Source: an uncultured Gemmiger sp. (GTDB lineage: Bacteria > Bacillota > Clostridia > Oscillospirales > Ruminococcaceae). From it: DNA of 64,000 nucleotides. The notes under the pieces are model-generated. The model was given only the letters and a program-made list of their open reading frames with translations. It made no database searches and was not told where the DNA came from. The translations under genes and the position numbers were made by a program. How positions within the stretch are numbered: position 1 is the stretch's first letter; each line of letters begins with the position of its first letter. Location of the stretch: contig NZ_CAKTFU010000009.1 in assembly GCF_934561205.1 (NCBI RefSeq), forward strand, positions 1 through 64,000, given 5' to 3'. This document shows, piece by piece, positions 33,909 to 42,034 of the stretch.

Positions 33909-36010
33909 AAAAGAGAAACCCGATTCCATCTGTATGTAGTTTCCTGCTGGCAGGAACCCTGACCCTGTCGATGGCAGCCTGCAGCGCAGCACAGACACCG
34001 GCACAGGATACCGCAACACCTTCACCGACTGCTGCCGCTGCACCTGCTGAGACAGCGGCACCTTCTGCGCCGGTATCCGGTGCGCTTCCCGTGAAGGCTC
34101 TGCAGCCCAAACAGGTCGAGGAAAACCCTTACATGGCAAAAAGTGATGCGAACATCCATCACGACGGCTATAACACCGATTCAACCGATGAGATCCTGCC
34201 GCTCGGCATCTATCCGGAGATTCACGTTTCCTATGAAACGACAAATCCGAATGCATCGCCCGCCATTTACTTTGACAGCTACGGTCACGCAGTCGTTCCG
34301 CTGCTCGGCGGCATCGCCATCCGCAATCTGAATGCGGAAGAAACAACGACGCTCGGTTATTTTTCCCCGAAGCAGCATGACGGCGGCAACTACCTGATCC
34401 AAAGCTCCTATACTTTTCTGGACGCTGAAAACCGCATCGTCTGCCCGACCAGCAACAACCATGTACTGATGCTCCGCACAACGGATGAGGCGGGCAATGT
34501 CCTTCCCGAGTTTGAAAAGGTACTCGACATCGACATCAAGGCAGCGGCAGAGAACGCGCTCGGCAAGGAATTGACACAGAATCTTCTTTCCGTGGTCTTT
34601 GATTACGATGGGAACCTCTGGTTCGCCACCGGCGGCTTCCGCATCTACCCCGAGCGCCAGCAGCAGGGTGTTCTCGGCTACATCGCTCATTCAGCAATCG
34701 AAGCGATTCTCAACGGTGAGCAGACCGACCTGTCGAAGGCGGTTTTCGTCTACGAGCTGACGCCCGGTGAGGGCGCGGAGAACGGCATCGCCGCTTCCAA
34801 AGACGGCGCGGTCATTCTGACCAACATGAATTGCTATCTGCTGCGCGCCAACCATGGCGTTGAGGCTGTCTGGTGTACACCGTATGAGAGCGTCGGCGCG
34901 AAGGTCAGCGGAGAAGGCGATAAGACCACCGGCGGCGGTCTTGCATGGGGCGGCGGTTGCTCTCCGACGTTGACGCCGAACCTTGTGATGTTCACCGACA
35001 ATGCAGACCCCGTGAATCTTCTTGCGCTCGACATGAAAACCGGTGAGGTCGTGGCAAAAATGCCGGTGCTTGATGATCTACCCGATGGCTATCAGGTGGC
35101 AATCGAGAACTCTGCCATCGTCTACGATGATGGCGAGGGTACGGTCAGCACGATTGTATGCAACTGGTTCGGCGCAGGCAACGCAGGTCTTGCCGACCCC
35201 AACAACGATTCTTCGATCCAGAGCTACGCCAACATCTATGACCAGAATTGGCTGATGAAGGGCAATGCCATGATTGCCCCCGGCGTCGAGCGCGTGGACA
35301 CCGTAAAGACCGACAGCGGGTACGAGATGAAGAGCATCTGGACCCGAAATGACTTGAGCGACACCTCGATCATGAAGCTTTCCACAGCAACGGGCTATAT
35401 CTACGGCTATGTGCAGGATCTGACCACGGGTATGTGGCAGTATATCATTCTTGACTTTGCTACCGGCGAAACCGTCTTTACGATGGATGTATCCAACAAG
35501 TACGGCTACAACAATATGGCCATCGGTATGTACACCGGCAACAGCGGAAATGCACTCTACTGCCCGACCGGCTATCTGGAGCTGCTTCGCCTGCAGGACC
35601 GCTTTGTCTATCTGCCCGAGCTTCCGTACCGCGAGGTCGATCTCGATCAGGCGGCAAGAAATGTCCTTTCGCAGGATCAGTTTGCACAGGACGGCGGCGA
35701 AGGTACGGTTGCAAGCTGGTGCAACACCGCGACCATCCGCAATGTGCATCCCAGTACCACGGTAGCCTTCCGTATGAATAACCTATCCGGCAACGTCTCC
35801 GATTTGACGCTCTACGCCTATGGTGCAGACGGCAAGCTGGCAAAGGTTGTCTCCGAGCTGTGGTCGATCACGGACGAAACCGGCGCGGCTGTCACTGAGC
35901 TGACGGACGGTGTACTCTATGAGCTGCGCGTGACCGTTGCCGATGGTGGCGATTTCGACCTGAGCGAAACGGAAAAAGAAATCAAGCTATCCATTGTGCT
36001 TGGAAAATAA
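33905..36010 (+). CDS. Large surface lipoprotein of unknown function, propeller-like
   Basis: 701 residues. The signal peptide ends in lipobox LSMAAC (Cys 26), followed by a Thr/Ala/Pro-rich linker to about residue 65. The mature part has repeated beta-blade-like segments such as 'VVFDYDGNLWFATGGFRI', 'ENGIAASKDGAVILTNMNCY', 'LLALDMKTGEVVAKMPVL' and 'QYIILDFATGETVFTMDVS', suggesting a PQQ/SMP-30-like propeller, then a C-terminal beta domain. No catalytic signature is recognised. Expression should follow the LytTR system upstream, making it the likely output, or the sensor ligand, of that pathway (inference). Confidence 0.75.
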   Translation: MKKRNPIPSVCSFLLAGTLTLSMAACSAAQTPAQDTATPSPTAAAAPAETAAPSAPVSGALPVKALQPKQVEENPYMAKSDANIHHDGYNTDSTDEILPLGIYPEIHVSYETTNPNASPAIYFDSYGHAVVPLLGGIAIRNLNAEETTTLGYFSPKQHDGGNYLIQSSYTFLDAENRIVCPTSNNHVLMLRTTDEAGNVLPEFEKVLDIDIKAAAENALGKELTQNLLSVVFDYDGNLWFATGGFRIYPERQQQGVLGYIAHSAIEAILNGEQTDLSKAVFVYELTPGEGAENGIAASKDGAVILTNMNCYLLRANHGVEAVWCTPYESVGAKVSGEGDKTTGGGLAWGGGCSPTLTPNLVMFTDNADPVNLLALDMKTGEVVAKMPVLDDLPDGYQVAIENSAIVYDDGEGTVSTIVCNWFGAGNAGLADPNNDSSIQSYANIYDQNWLMKGNAMIAPGVERVDTVKTDSGYEMKSIWTRNDLSDTSIMKLSTATGYIYGYVQDLTTGMWQYIILDFATGETVFTMDVSNKYGYNNMAIGMYTGNSGNALYCPTGYLELLRLQDRFVYLPELPYREVDLDQAARNVLSQDQFAQDGGEGTVASWCNTATIRNVHPSTTVAFRMNNLSGNVSDLTLYAYGADGKLAKVVSELWSITDETGAAVTELTDGVLYELRVTVADGGDFDLSETEKEIKLSIVLGK

Positions 36011-36021
36011 CTCGGCTCGGA

Positions 36022-36050
36022 ATCCGGCGTTTTGAACGCTGGATTTTTTA
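36022..36050 (+). terminator. Terminator of the lipoprotein operon
   Basis: Stem AATCCGGCGTT/AACGCTGGATT (36022-36045, one mismatch) with TTTTTT. Confidence 0.8.
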
Positions 36051-36100
36051 TAATATCAGCCGTGTCCACTATGGCAAGTGATTCATAGATTCTTCAAAGC

Positions 36101-37872
36101 GTTACTTGCAAAACTTAATGCAAAATTCTACTGTCAGGTATTTTTTGCAAAGGTAAACGCAATCTTTGGGGCAAATAAACAAGTGCATTTTAAGTTATAA
36201 CTGCGGAGAAATCGACATTGAGAAGCATTTTCTGTATAGCAAACAGGGAAAGCTGCGCTATTTTGCAAGACTTAACGCAAATTTCCCTTGTTTCAGAAAT
36301 ATTGCATTAAGTCCTACAATTGCGGCGGGGTGCAACATTTTTACATTAAAAGGTATTGCTAAGTTTTTCCTGGCAATACCATCCGGTTTGGTACGTCAGT
36401 TATTGCAGCAGTTCTTGCTTCGGGGCTGAAATTCTGCATTTTTTCAGCAGTGAGGGGCGTAGTTGAATATCCATGGCCGGAATTTTCCTCAGATCGAATT
36501 TGGTAAGCAACTGCGACCCCATAAGGAATTCAGCAACTTCAATGGGCGATTTGTCATGCAAACGCGCTCTAGGATAGCTGTTAATATGACTCATCATCAG
36601 GTCAACGGCATCCTGTGTCAAGCAGTCAAAAGAGGTACTTTTGGGTAAAATTTGGCAAATAAACTCGTGGTTCTTTTCTACGCTGCCCTTTTGCCAAGAA
36701 CAATAGGGGTCACAGAAAAACACCTGAGTGCGTGCCTTTCCGTTATCCGCGTGTTCAATTCCGTAGACATTGCGAAATTCCGTGCCTCGGTCAGTAAGAA
36801 TCACGCCAAACAGCTTGCGAAAGGCAGCGGCACCCATCGTTACATACAATGTATTCAGCGCTTCAATCACGCAATCCTGCGTATCGCGTTCCAGTAAAAT
36901 AGCAAGCATCAAATTGCAGCTGCGAAAAATGAGCGTCAGCAATGCTTTGCCTCCCGGACGACCAATAACAGTGTCCATTTCACAAACAGAAACATCCGGA
37001 TTGCTTTCCATAAAAGCTTTGAAATCTTCGTATGTACGTCCCTTTGAAAACTCCACATCATTTGCGCCGCGGGTTTTGTGCTTGTAGCGAGTCTTAAAAC
37101 GAACCTTGCGCGGCATATCCAGATTGCGTGCTGTCAGCAGGCATTTGTCAACATAGTTGTACAGCGTCCGTTCACAGCAGGGAAGTTTGTCCTTGCTGGT
37201 AGCAAACACAACATGAACAGATTGGCGGTTCAGCAGTTGTGGGGAAACGAGGTCATCCAGATATTGCAGTTCTTCCGGCTGCAAGGACACATCCCTGCGA
37301 GATTCGCTCAGCAGGTCATCTGCAACGACCTGCGCGCGTTTTGCATCGTAACGGAATTTGACATCCCGACAGGTCCTAGCAGCCCACTGTGGGCAGCCGT
37401 TGCAGCAGTGCGGAGCTTTGGTAAGGCGTGTGCAGTGGCTCGGCTGGTAGTCCGGGCAGCGTGGCGAGAGACAGACCTCGGCACAATCAGCGCAGCTTGT
37501 ACGGTTACAATCGGCGCTGCAAAGGTTTACCATCGCGCAGACATTTACATGGGCACAGAGCGCGGTGTGGTTAGCGCTGGTTTTGACTTGATAGCGGTTG
37601 CGGATGATTTCGCGGGAGATTGTAGAATCGCTCTTACACAGACGCTGAGCGATCTTGTGGAGAGATGTACTGTTTTCCAACTCCTGCTGGATGACAAGAC
37701 GGTCTTCATAGGCTAAATGCTTGTGTTTCATAATGGCTACCTCTATATAAAAGCAGCCGCATTGTAGGAAACAATGATACATTATTATAAAACGCATTTA
37801 CACCTATTTGCAAAACTAAAAGCTGCATCTTGCATTAAGTCCTGCAAAATTGCGTTAAAAAATGCAAGTGAC
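36101..37872 (-). mobile_element. IS30-family insertion sequence, complete
   Basis: The left end begins GTTACTTGCA and the right end, read inward, GTCACTTGCA; both continue into TTAAYGCAA, giving imperfect terminal inverted repeats of about 26 bp. AAGC flanks both sides (36097-36100 and 37873-37876), a 4-bp target duplication. Extra copies of TTGCA-N2-ACTTAA-YGCAA lie inside both ends (near 36261-36281, 36302-36322 and 37831-37850), probably subterminal transposase sites. One intact transposase gene is inside. Confidence 0.8.
36400..37731 (-). CDS. IS30-family transposase
   Basis: 443 residues. An N-terminal HTH ('LHKIAQRLCKSDSTISREI') is followed by a Cys-rich zinc-finger-like region (residues 60-121) and a DDE integrase core: Asp 253 in 'CEMDTVIG', Asp 314 in 'ILTDRGTEF' and Glu 352 in 'GSVEKNHEF'. 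All three catalytic residues are present, so the element may be active. ATG 37731 follows AGAGGTAG; the open frame extends upstream without family similarity. Confidence 0.93.
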   Translation of the reverse strand: MKHKHLAYEDRLVIQQELENSTSLHKIAQRLCKSDSTISREIIRNRYQVKTSANHTALCAHVNVCAMVNLCSADCNRTSCADCAEVCLSPRCPDYQPSHCTRLTKAPHCCNGCPQWAARTCRDVKFRYDAKRAQVVADDLLSESRRDVSLQPEELQYLDDLVSPQLLNRQSVHVVFATSKDKLPCCERTLYNYVDKCLLTARNLDMPRKVRFKTRYKHKTRGANDVEFSKGRTYEDFKAFMESNPDVSVCEMDTVIGRPGGKALLTLIFRSCNLMLAILLERDTQDCVIEALNTLYVTMGAAAFRKLFGVILTDRGTEFRNVYGIEHADNGKARTQVFFCDPYCSWQKGSVEKNHEFICQILPKSTSFDCLTQDAVDLMMSHINSYPRARLHDKSPIEVAEFLMGSQLLTKFDLRKIPAMDIQLRPSLLKKCRISAPKQELLQ

Positions 37873-37928
37873 AAGCAAAAAAATTGCCAATCCAAGTCGG
37901 GGAAGTGATATATTAAGATCGTTGAGCG

Positions 37929-37958
37929 CGTTTCGCTAAATTCAGGTTTAGCGAAACG
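37929..37958. repeat. Perfect 12-bp inverted repeat
   Basis: CGTTTCGCTAAA (37929-37940) and TTTAGCGAAACG (37947-37958) with loop TTCAGG. No T run follows on either strand, so it is not a standard terminator. It lies between the IS30 element and the vWA gene, in a stretch with no gene of its own. Confidence 0.6.
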
Positions 37959-38000
37959 TAGGGGGAGAAAACAATCGTATTTCCACAATTTTACTTCTTT

Positions 38001-38020
38001 GTCACTTGCACTTTTTAACG
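38001..38020 (+). repeat. Second IS30-end-like scar
   Basis: The 20 bases here match the inward-read right end of the IS30 element at 19 of 20 positions, beginning GTCACTTGCA. It abuts the stop codon of the vWA gene, with no element body next to it. Confidence 0.5.
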
Positions 38021-38022
38021 TT

Positions 38023-38670
38023 TTACTTCTTGCGGCGCTTATAGTCATCCTCAATGGCTTTCTTCCATGCAGTGCTTATAGGAGCAGCACAGCGAACGGC
38101 AGAGACTGCTTTGTTGAGGCATTCGTAGTTGACCGCAGTACCAACAGAATCGCAGCAGTAGTCTGCGGCGTGATCAGCATCGATACCCATATGCCGAGCC
38201 GTTTCAACGGCATCGATGTTGGCGCCGAGGAACAGGAACTCCCAACCGTGCCTTGATTTCTCGGATTCAATCATGGAGCGCACTTTTTCCACGCTGTAAT
38301 GTCGGCTTGCATTTTCCATCCCGTCCGTTGTGATAATAAGCAGCGTGTGCTCAGGAACATCCTCAGGTTGGGCATATTTGTGGATGTTTGCAATGTGATG
38401 TATAGCACCACCGATGGCATCAAGCAAAGCAGTGCAACCACGAACCTGATATTCCTTTTCGGTAAGAGCCGGTACATTTTCAAGCTTCAGTCGGTCGTGG
38501 ATCACTTCAGAATAGCTGTCGAACAGCACCGTTGAAACCAAAGCCTCTCCGGGTTCCTTCTTCTGTTTGGCAATCATTGAGTTGAAACCGCCGATCGTAT
38601 CGGCTTCCAAACCACTCATGGAGCCGCTGCGGTCGAGAATGAACACGAGTTCGGTCAGATCCTTTTTCAT
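38023..38670 (-). CDS. von Willebrand factor A domain protein
   Basis: 215 residues forming essentially one vWA domain. The MIDAS metal site is complete: D13-x-S15-x-S17 in 'FILDRSGSMSGLE', Thr in 'VRGCTALLDAIGG' and Asp in 'LIITTDGMENAS'. It resembles TerY/YfbK-type bacterial vWA proteins thought to scaffold metal- or stress-response complexes. The C-terminus is basic (KKAIEDDYKRRKK). Cytoplasmic. GGAGG precedes ATG 38670. It is co-directional with the macro-domain gene, separated by a long inverted repeat. Confidence 0.87.
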   Translation of the reverse strand: MKKDLTELVFILDRSGSMSGLEADTIGGFNSMIAKQKKEPGEALVSTVLFDSYSEVIHDRLKLENVPALTEKEYQVRGCTALLDAIGGAIHHIANIHKYAQPEDVPEHTLLIITTDGMENASRHYSVEKVRSMIESEKSRHGWEFLFLGANIDAVETARHMGIDADHAADYCCDSVGTAVNYECLNKAVSAVRCAAPISTAWKKAIEDDYKRRKK

Positions 38671-38688
38671 AATAAAACCTCCGGTAAG

Positions 38689-38738
38689 TATAATAGGGAT
38701 ACTTGGAAGCTGTTTGCCTTCCTTGTATCCCTATTATA
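38689..38738 (-). repeat. Long inverted repeat before the vWA gene
   Basis: TATAATAGGGATAC (38689-38702) pairs perfectly with GTATCCCTATTATA (38725-38738), and the inner GGAAG/CTTCC also pair. Each arm carries a TATAAT; the upstream one on the minus strand (38733-38738) could be the vWA promoter, with the second near the ribosome site. It could be an operator, an mRNA leader hairpin or a miniature inverted-repeat element. Confidence 0.5.
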
Positions 38739-38777
38739 GTTATCAGAAGAATGGATTTGGTCGCTTTGAAAGCGACA

Positions 38778-39785
38778 TCATGCACCAATCAGCTGCTGGT
38801 CAAAAGCGAAGAGAGCCTCATTGATTTCGAATACGTTGTAATTTCCTTGCTGAATGAAATACTCTACGATCACATCTGCTTTGTTGGAGTGAGACAAGGC
38901 AAATCCGGCCTTCTCCAACATTTCCTTGATTTCTGCCAATGGGAGTTTTAGTGCTAACGCAAAGGCAAGAACGGTTGTTTTTCGGGGCTTATAGAATTTG
39001 TCATTGCGAATCTTGGAAAACAGCTTACGGTCGATGTTTGCGTTCCTATAGCATTGAGAGTCTGTCATTCCCTTTTCGTCGATCTTGCGAAGAAGCATTT
39101 CAGAAAAGCTCTCATCCAGTTGATTTACAACCACCTCAAGAGACGATGGTTCGGAAGGAGCAGGTGCTCCGCAGATCGGGGGCGCTTCGAAGGCGAAAGA
39201 TTCGCTCACGACAGGGCTTTTTCGGCTTAGCTTGCAGAGGAGCCGGTCATCATGGATATCCACATAGTGGTCGTCAATGTATGCAGCAATATCAGAGTAC
39301 AGTTTGCTGCTGATTTGATATGCGCACTTATCGAATACGACAATGTATGCCTGCATATCGTTCTTTTCCAAAAATGCAGTGATGGTACTTGTAGCGATTT
39401 TGAGAGCCTTGTCTTTGGGATAGCCGTATATGCCGGACGAAATCAAAGGAAACGCAATAGACTCGCAGCCATACTCTTTGGCAAGTTCTAAGGAACGCTG
39501 ATAGCAGGAAATCAGCGCTTGTTCTTCCCCGCTATGTCCACCATTCCAGACGGGTCCCACTGTATGTATGATGTATTTGCAGGGCAGCCGGTATCCTTTT
39601 GTGATTTTTGCATCACCGGTTTTGCATCCGTGCAGCGTTCGGCATTCCGCCAGAAGCTCCGGACCGGCAGAGCGATGGATGCAGCCATCGACTCCCCCAC
39701 CACCAAGCAGCGAACTATTGGCAGCATTTACGATGGCATCGACGGACATCTTCGTTATATCATTTCGAACAATTTGTAACGGCAT
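38778..39785 (-). CDS. Macro domain protein with C-terminal HTH
   Basis: 335 residues. Residues 1-175 are a macro domain ('[20 protein letters not shown]', '[19 protein letters not shown]', '[10 protein letters not shown]', '[11 protein letters not shown]') that binds ADP-ribose and may remove it from targets. A linker leads to a helical C-terminus with an XRE-like HTH ('[20 protein letters not shown]', '[20 protein letters not shown]'). The fusion suggests nucleotide-metabolite control of DNA binding, or targeting to a protein partner. ATG 39785 has AGGAGGTG upstream; an extension to 39815 is not needed. Confidence 0.87.
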   Translation of the reverse strand: MPLQIVRNDITKMSVDAIVNAANSSLLGGGGVDGCIHRSAGPELLAECRTLHGCKTGDAKITKGYRLPCKYIIHTVGPVWNGGHSGEEQALISCYQRSLELAKEYGCESIAFPLISSGIYGYPKDKALKIATSTITAFLEKNDMQAYIVVFDKCAYQISSKLYSDIAAYIDDHYVDIHDDRLLCKLSRKSPVVSESFAFEAPPICGAPAPSEPSSLEVVVNQLDESFSEMLLRKIDEKGMTDSQCYRNANIDRKLFSKIRNDKFYKPRKTTVLAFALALKLPLAEIKEMLEKAGFALSHSNKADVIVEYFIQQGNYNVFEINEALFAFDQQLIGA

Positions 39786-39879
39786 GCGTTGTTGCACCTC
39801 CTCAGAAAACGGCACGAAGTGTGTTTGAGCTTATTATATCACAGTTTGACAAAACAAAGTACTGATTTTGACAATAAAG

Positions 39880-40081
39880 AATAAGAAGTTGTACCCGTAT
39901 CCTCTGTACATTGCCAAGCGATGCAAAGTCCCCGAAAGGGGGTAACCGGCGCGGGAGCGACGGTTAGCAAGCATTGCATATGGGACCCATTTGTATCGTT
40001 CAGGGACACCCTGAAACCCATTTTTAACGCCACCAAAAAGTGAAGGAGGTCGATACATGATATCGGCCTCCCATTTTTTTC
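39880..40081 (+). other. Hairpin-dense non-coding segment
   Basis: In about 200 bases there are CCCC-GAAA-GGGG (39929-39940), TAACCG...CGGTTA (39942-39965), TCAGGG-ACA-CCCTGA (39999-40013) and a terminator GGAGGTCGATA...TATCGGCCTCC with T7 (40045-40080). The sequence style differs from its neighbours. It could be a structured RNA ending in a terminator, or a transfer-origin-like remnant of a mobile element. Minus-strand open frames through it carry no recognisable domain. Confidence 0.4.
40045..40080 (+). terminator. Terminator ending the structured segment
   Basis: 11-bp stem with one wobble (40045-40055 with 40061-40071) followed by CATTTTTTT. No plus-strand protein gene precedes it within 1.8 kb, which supports a transcribed non-coding segment. 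Confidence 0.65.
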
Positions 40082-40149
40082 ATCATTGCAAGGAGATACG
40101 GAAGTCGAATCCGCACCGCTGCGGGGCATCCTCGATCCATACTCATTCC

Positions 40150-41085
40150 TCAGGCGTGTAGCCTGCGGATAAGTTTGAATGCCACTTCATGTTCCAGCAC
40201 AAGCGGCTTATCCATGGCAAAGAATACAAGCCCGCTGGTGGTGGCGGTCACCGGAGCCACGACTTGCGCTGTGAACGGATCGAGGATTTCCCCTATCGTA
40301 TCTCCGTACTCCACCTCCTGCCCCGGTACGCGCAGCGCACGGAAAATTCCCCCGGCCGGTGTCAGCACCGTGGCAAGGTCGTTCTCGTTGATAACTGTGG
40401 AAAGGTATCCGTTGTGGCAGGCATACTTCACCACACCGACACGGCTCAGATACCGCAGTACGGCACTCACCGCCTGCGTTGCGCTTTCCTCGTCTATATT
40501 TGCCGTTTCCTTGGTATAGATGCTGAACGCATTGCTCTCCCAGATCTGCCAGTTATAGTTCAGGGTGGTGGTGTCGATCGGCTTTGGCGTGCGCATGACC
40601 ACATAAGGCAGCCCGAACAGGTTGCCCAGTGACGAGGTCTGATAGCCGGTATCCATAATGCGCACATGGGGAACAAAGTCACCCGGCAGGTAGAAGCTGG
40701 CAAAGTGGATCCCATAGCGGTAGCCCCTGACCGCATCAAAGAGAGCACCCGCAATGCGCTGGGTCGTTTCTCCCTGCATATAGCCGGGGAACATACGGTT
40801 GATGTCTGTATTGTCCATCGTCCAGAACCGTTTTCCCACATTCATAGAATAGCGGTTCACGCAGGGAATGACCAGTATCTCGTGTCCCTGCAGGATCATC
40901 CCCTGCTTTTCCATCGCCGTTAATGTCTTGACAAGGCGTGCGCAGACATACATCTGCTGGATCTCGTTGCCGCGTATACCGCCCACGATCGCGCAGGAGT
41001 GTTCGCCCTCACCGAAGCGGAGGCCTTCAAGGCGAAAGGGCTGGCGGTAGGGTGTTTCCATCTCGTAGAAAATTTCCTGTTTCAT
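40150..41085 (-). CDS. AstE/AspA-family protein with altered zinc site
   Basis: 311 residues of the succinylglutamate desuccinylase/aspartoacylase family (M14-like). The usual H-G-x-E zinc motif is R38-G-N-E41 ('IVGGIRGNEIQ'), so the first zinc ligand is lost; the later His 127 ('YGIHFASFYL') is kept. The C-terminal beta domain ('SGLVFFAMDKPLVLEHEVAF') is typical. It may be an inactive partner of the neighbouring paralogue or bind metal differently. ATG 41085 overlaps the upstream stop by four bases, so the two proteins should be made in equal amounts. Confidence 0.82.
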   Translation of the reverse strand: MKQEIFYEMETPYRQPFRLEGLRFGEGEHSCAIVGGIRGNEIQQMYVCARLVKTLTAMEKQGMILQGHEILVIPCVNRYSMNVGKRFWTMDNTDINRMFPGYMQGETTQRIAGALFDAVRGYRYGIHFASFYLPGDFVPHVRIMDTGYQTSSLGNLFGLPYVVMRTPKPIDTTTLNYNWQIWESNAFSIYTKETANIDEESATQAVSAVLRYLSRVGVVKYACHNGYLSTVINENDLATVLTPAGGIFRALRVPGQEVEYGDTIGEILDPFTAQVVAPVTATTSGLVFFAMDKPLVLEHEVAFKLIRRLHA

Positions 41086-42020
41086 TGTGTTTCCCCCTCC
41101 ATCAAGATGCGCGCCAGCAGGCTGCCGGGGCAAACCACAGGGTATTCCCGCAGGGTAAAAAGCAATCCGTCCACCGGCGCGGTGACCTTCTGCCGAACCG
41201 TACCCGTCAGGGGGTCCGCAATGATTCCCAGACACTGCCCTGCCTGCACCTTGCCGCTGTGAACGGTTTCCGGCACAAAAATGCCCGATGCATCCGCATT
41301 CAGGAACGCGACCTTATCCCGGCTTACGATGGGCGTGCGGGGACGCATGACCGGACCTGCCCACATGCCCTGTGTGTGCATCAGATTTAGAATCCCCTGC
41401 GTCAGCTGTTCTCCGTATCCGGGGGTCAGGCGCATACCCACACCCATCTCGACAACAAGGCAGTTCGTGCCGATCTCATTTAAGCTGTGGGCCAGCGTGC
41501 TTTGCAGCACCGTCGCGGCGGCATGGACCCATACAAAATCAATGTTCAGCTCCCGCGCCAGCGGCACCAGCGCATCCGCAGTTTCCTCCGATATGCGAAC
41601 CTGCGGCATCTCCCGCAGATATATGTTGGAGGCGTGGATGTCGATCGCCAGGTCCGCACCGCGCATATCCTCGATAGCCTCATGGGCCATGTACTCTGCG
41701 GCGGGACCGTCCGTAGCGCCGGGGAATATGCGGTTCATATCCAGATCGAACAGCGGCACACCGCGTTGGATCGTGTTGATGCCCAGCGGGTTCAATGCGG
41801 GATAAATATCAACGGTGCCGCGTAAGTGTTCGGGATGCTGCTGAAGCTCCTGATTTAGAAGGAACGCCACATACTGCCCTTCCAGCTCATCACCGTGGAT
41901 GCCTGTCACAACACAGATCCGTTTGCCGTCGTCGTTTTCCGGCAAAGGGGTTATATGATTTTTATGCAGCTCCCACTGCTCATGCACAGAAAGCCCTAAA
42001 TCGGCTACAATTTGATCCAT
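41082..42020 (-). CDS. AstE/AspA-family zinc hydrolase
   Basis: 312 residues. The zinc ligands are His 42 and Glu 45 in 'VVTGIHGDELEGQ' and His 129 in 'LAIDIHASNIYL'; the substrate-binding 'LFDLDMNRIFPG' is present. Family members cleave N-acyl amino acids or peptide-like amides. Here it sits in an operon with an ATP-grasp/alpha-E/transglutaminase module, so it may hydrolyse or edit the product of that amidoligase system (inference). It precedes the R38 paralogue by a 4-base overlap. Confidence 0.87.
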   Translation of the reverse strand: MDQIVADLGLSVHEQWELHKNHITPLPENDDGKRICVVTGIHGDELEGQYVAFLLNQELQQHPEHLRGTVDIYPALNPLGINTIQRGVPLFDLDMNRIFPGATDGPAAEYMAHEAIEDMRGADLAIDIHASNIYLREMPQVRISEETADALVPLARELNIDFVWVHAAATVLQSTLAHSLNEIGTNCLVVEMGVGMRLTPGYGEQLTQGILNLMHTQGMWAGPVMRPRTPIVSRDKVAFLNADASGIFVPETVHSGKVQAGQCLGIIADPLTGTVRQKVTAPVDGLLFTLREYPVVCPGSLLARILMEGETQ

Positions 42021-42034
42021 CTTTCCCTCCCCCT

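Noticed and set aside
36166..36429. An 87-codon frame in the left part of the IS30 element
   Set aside because: It spans the subterminal repeats of the element and has no domain or ribosome site.
39834..40058. A minus-strand frame through the hairpin-dense segment
   Set aside because: It has no recognisable domain, and the segment's stems and terminator suggest non-coding function.
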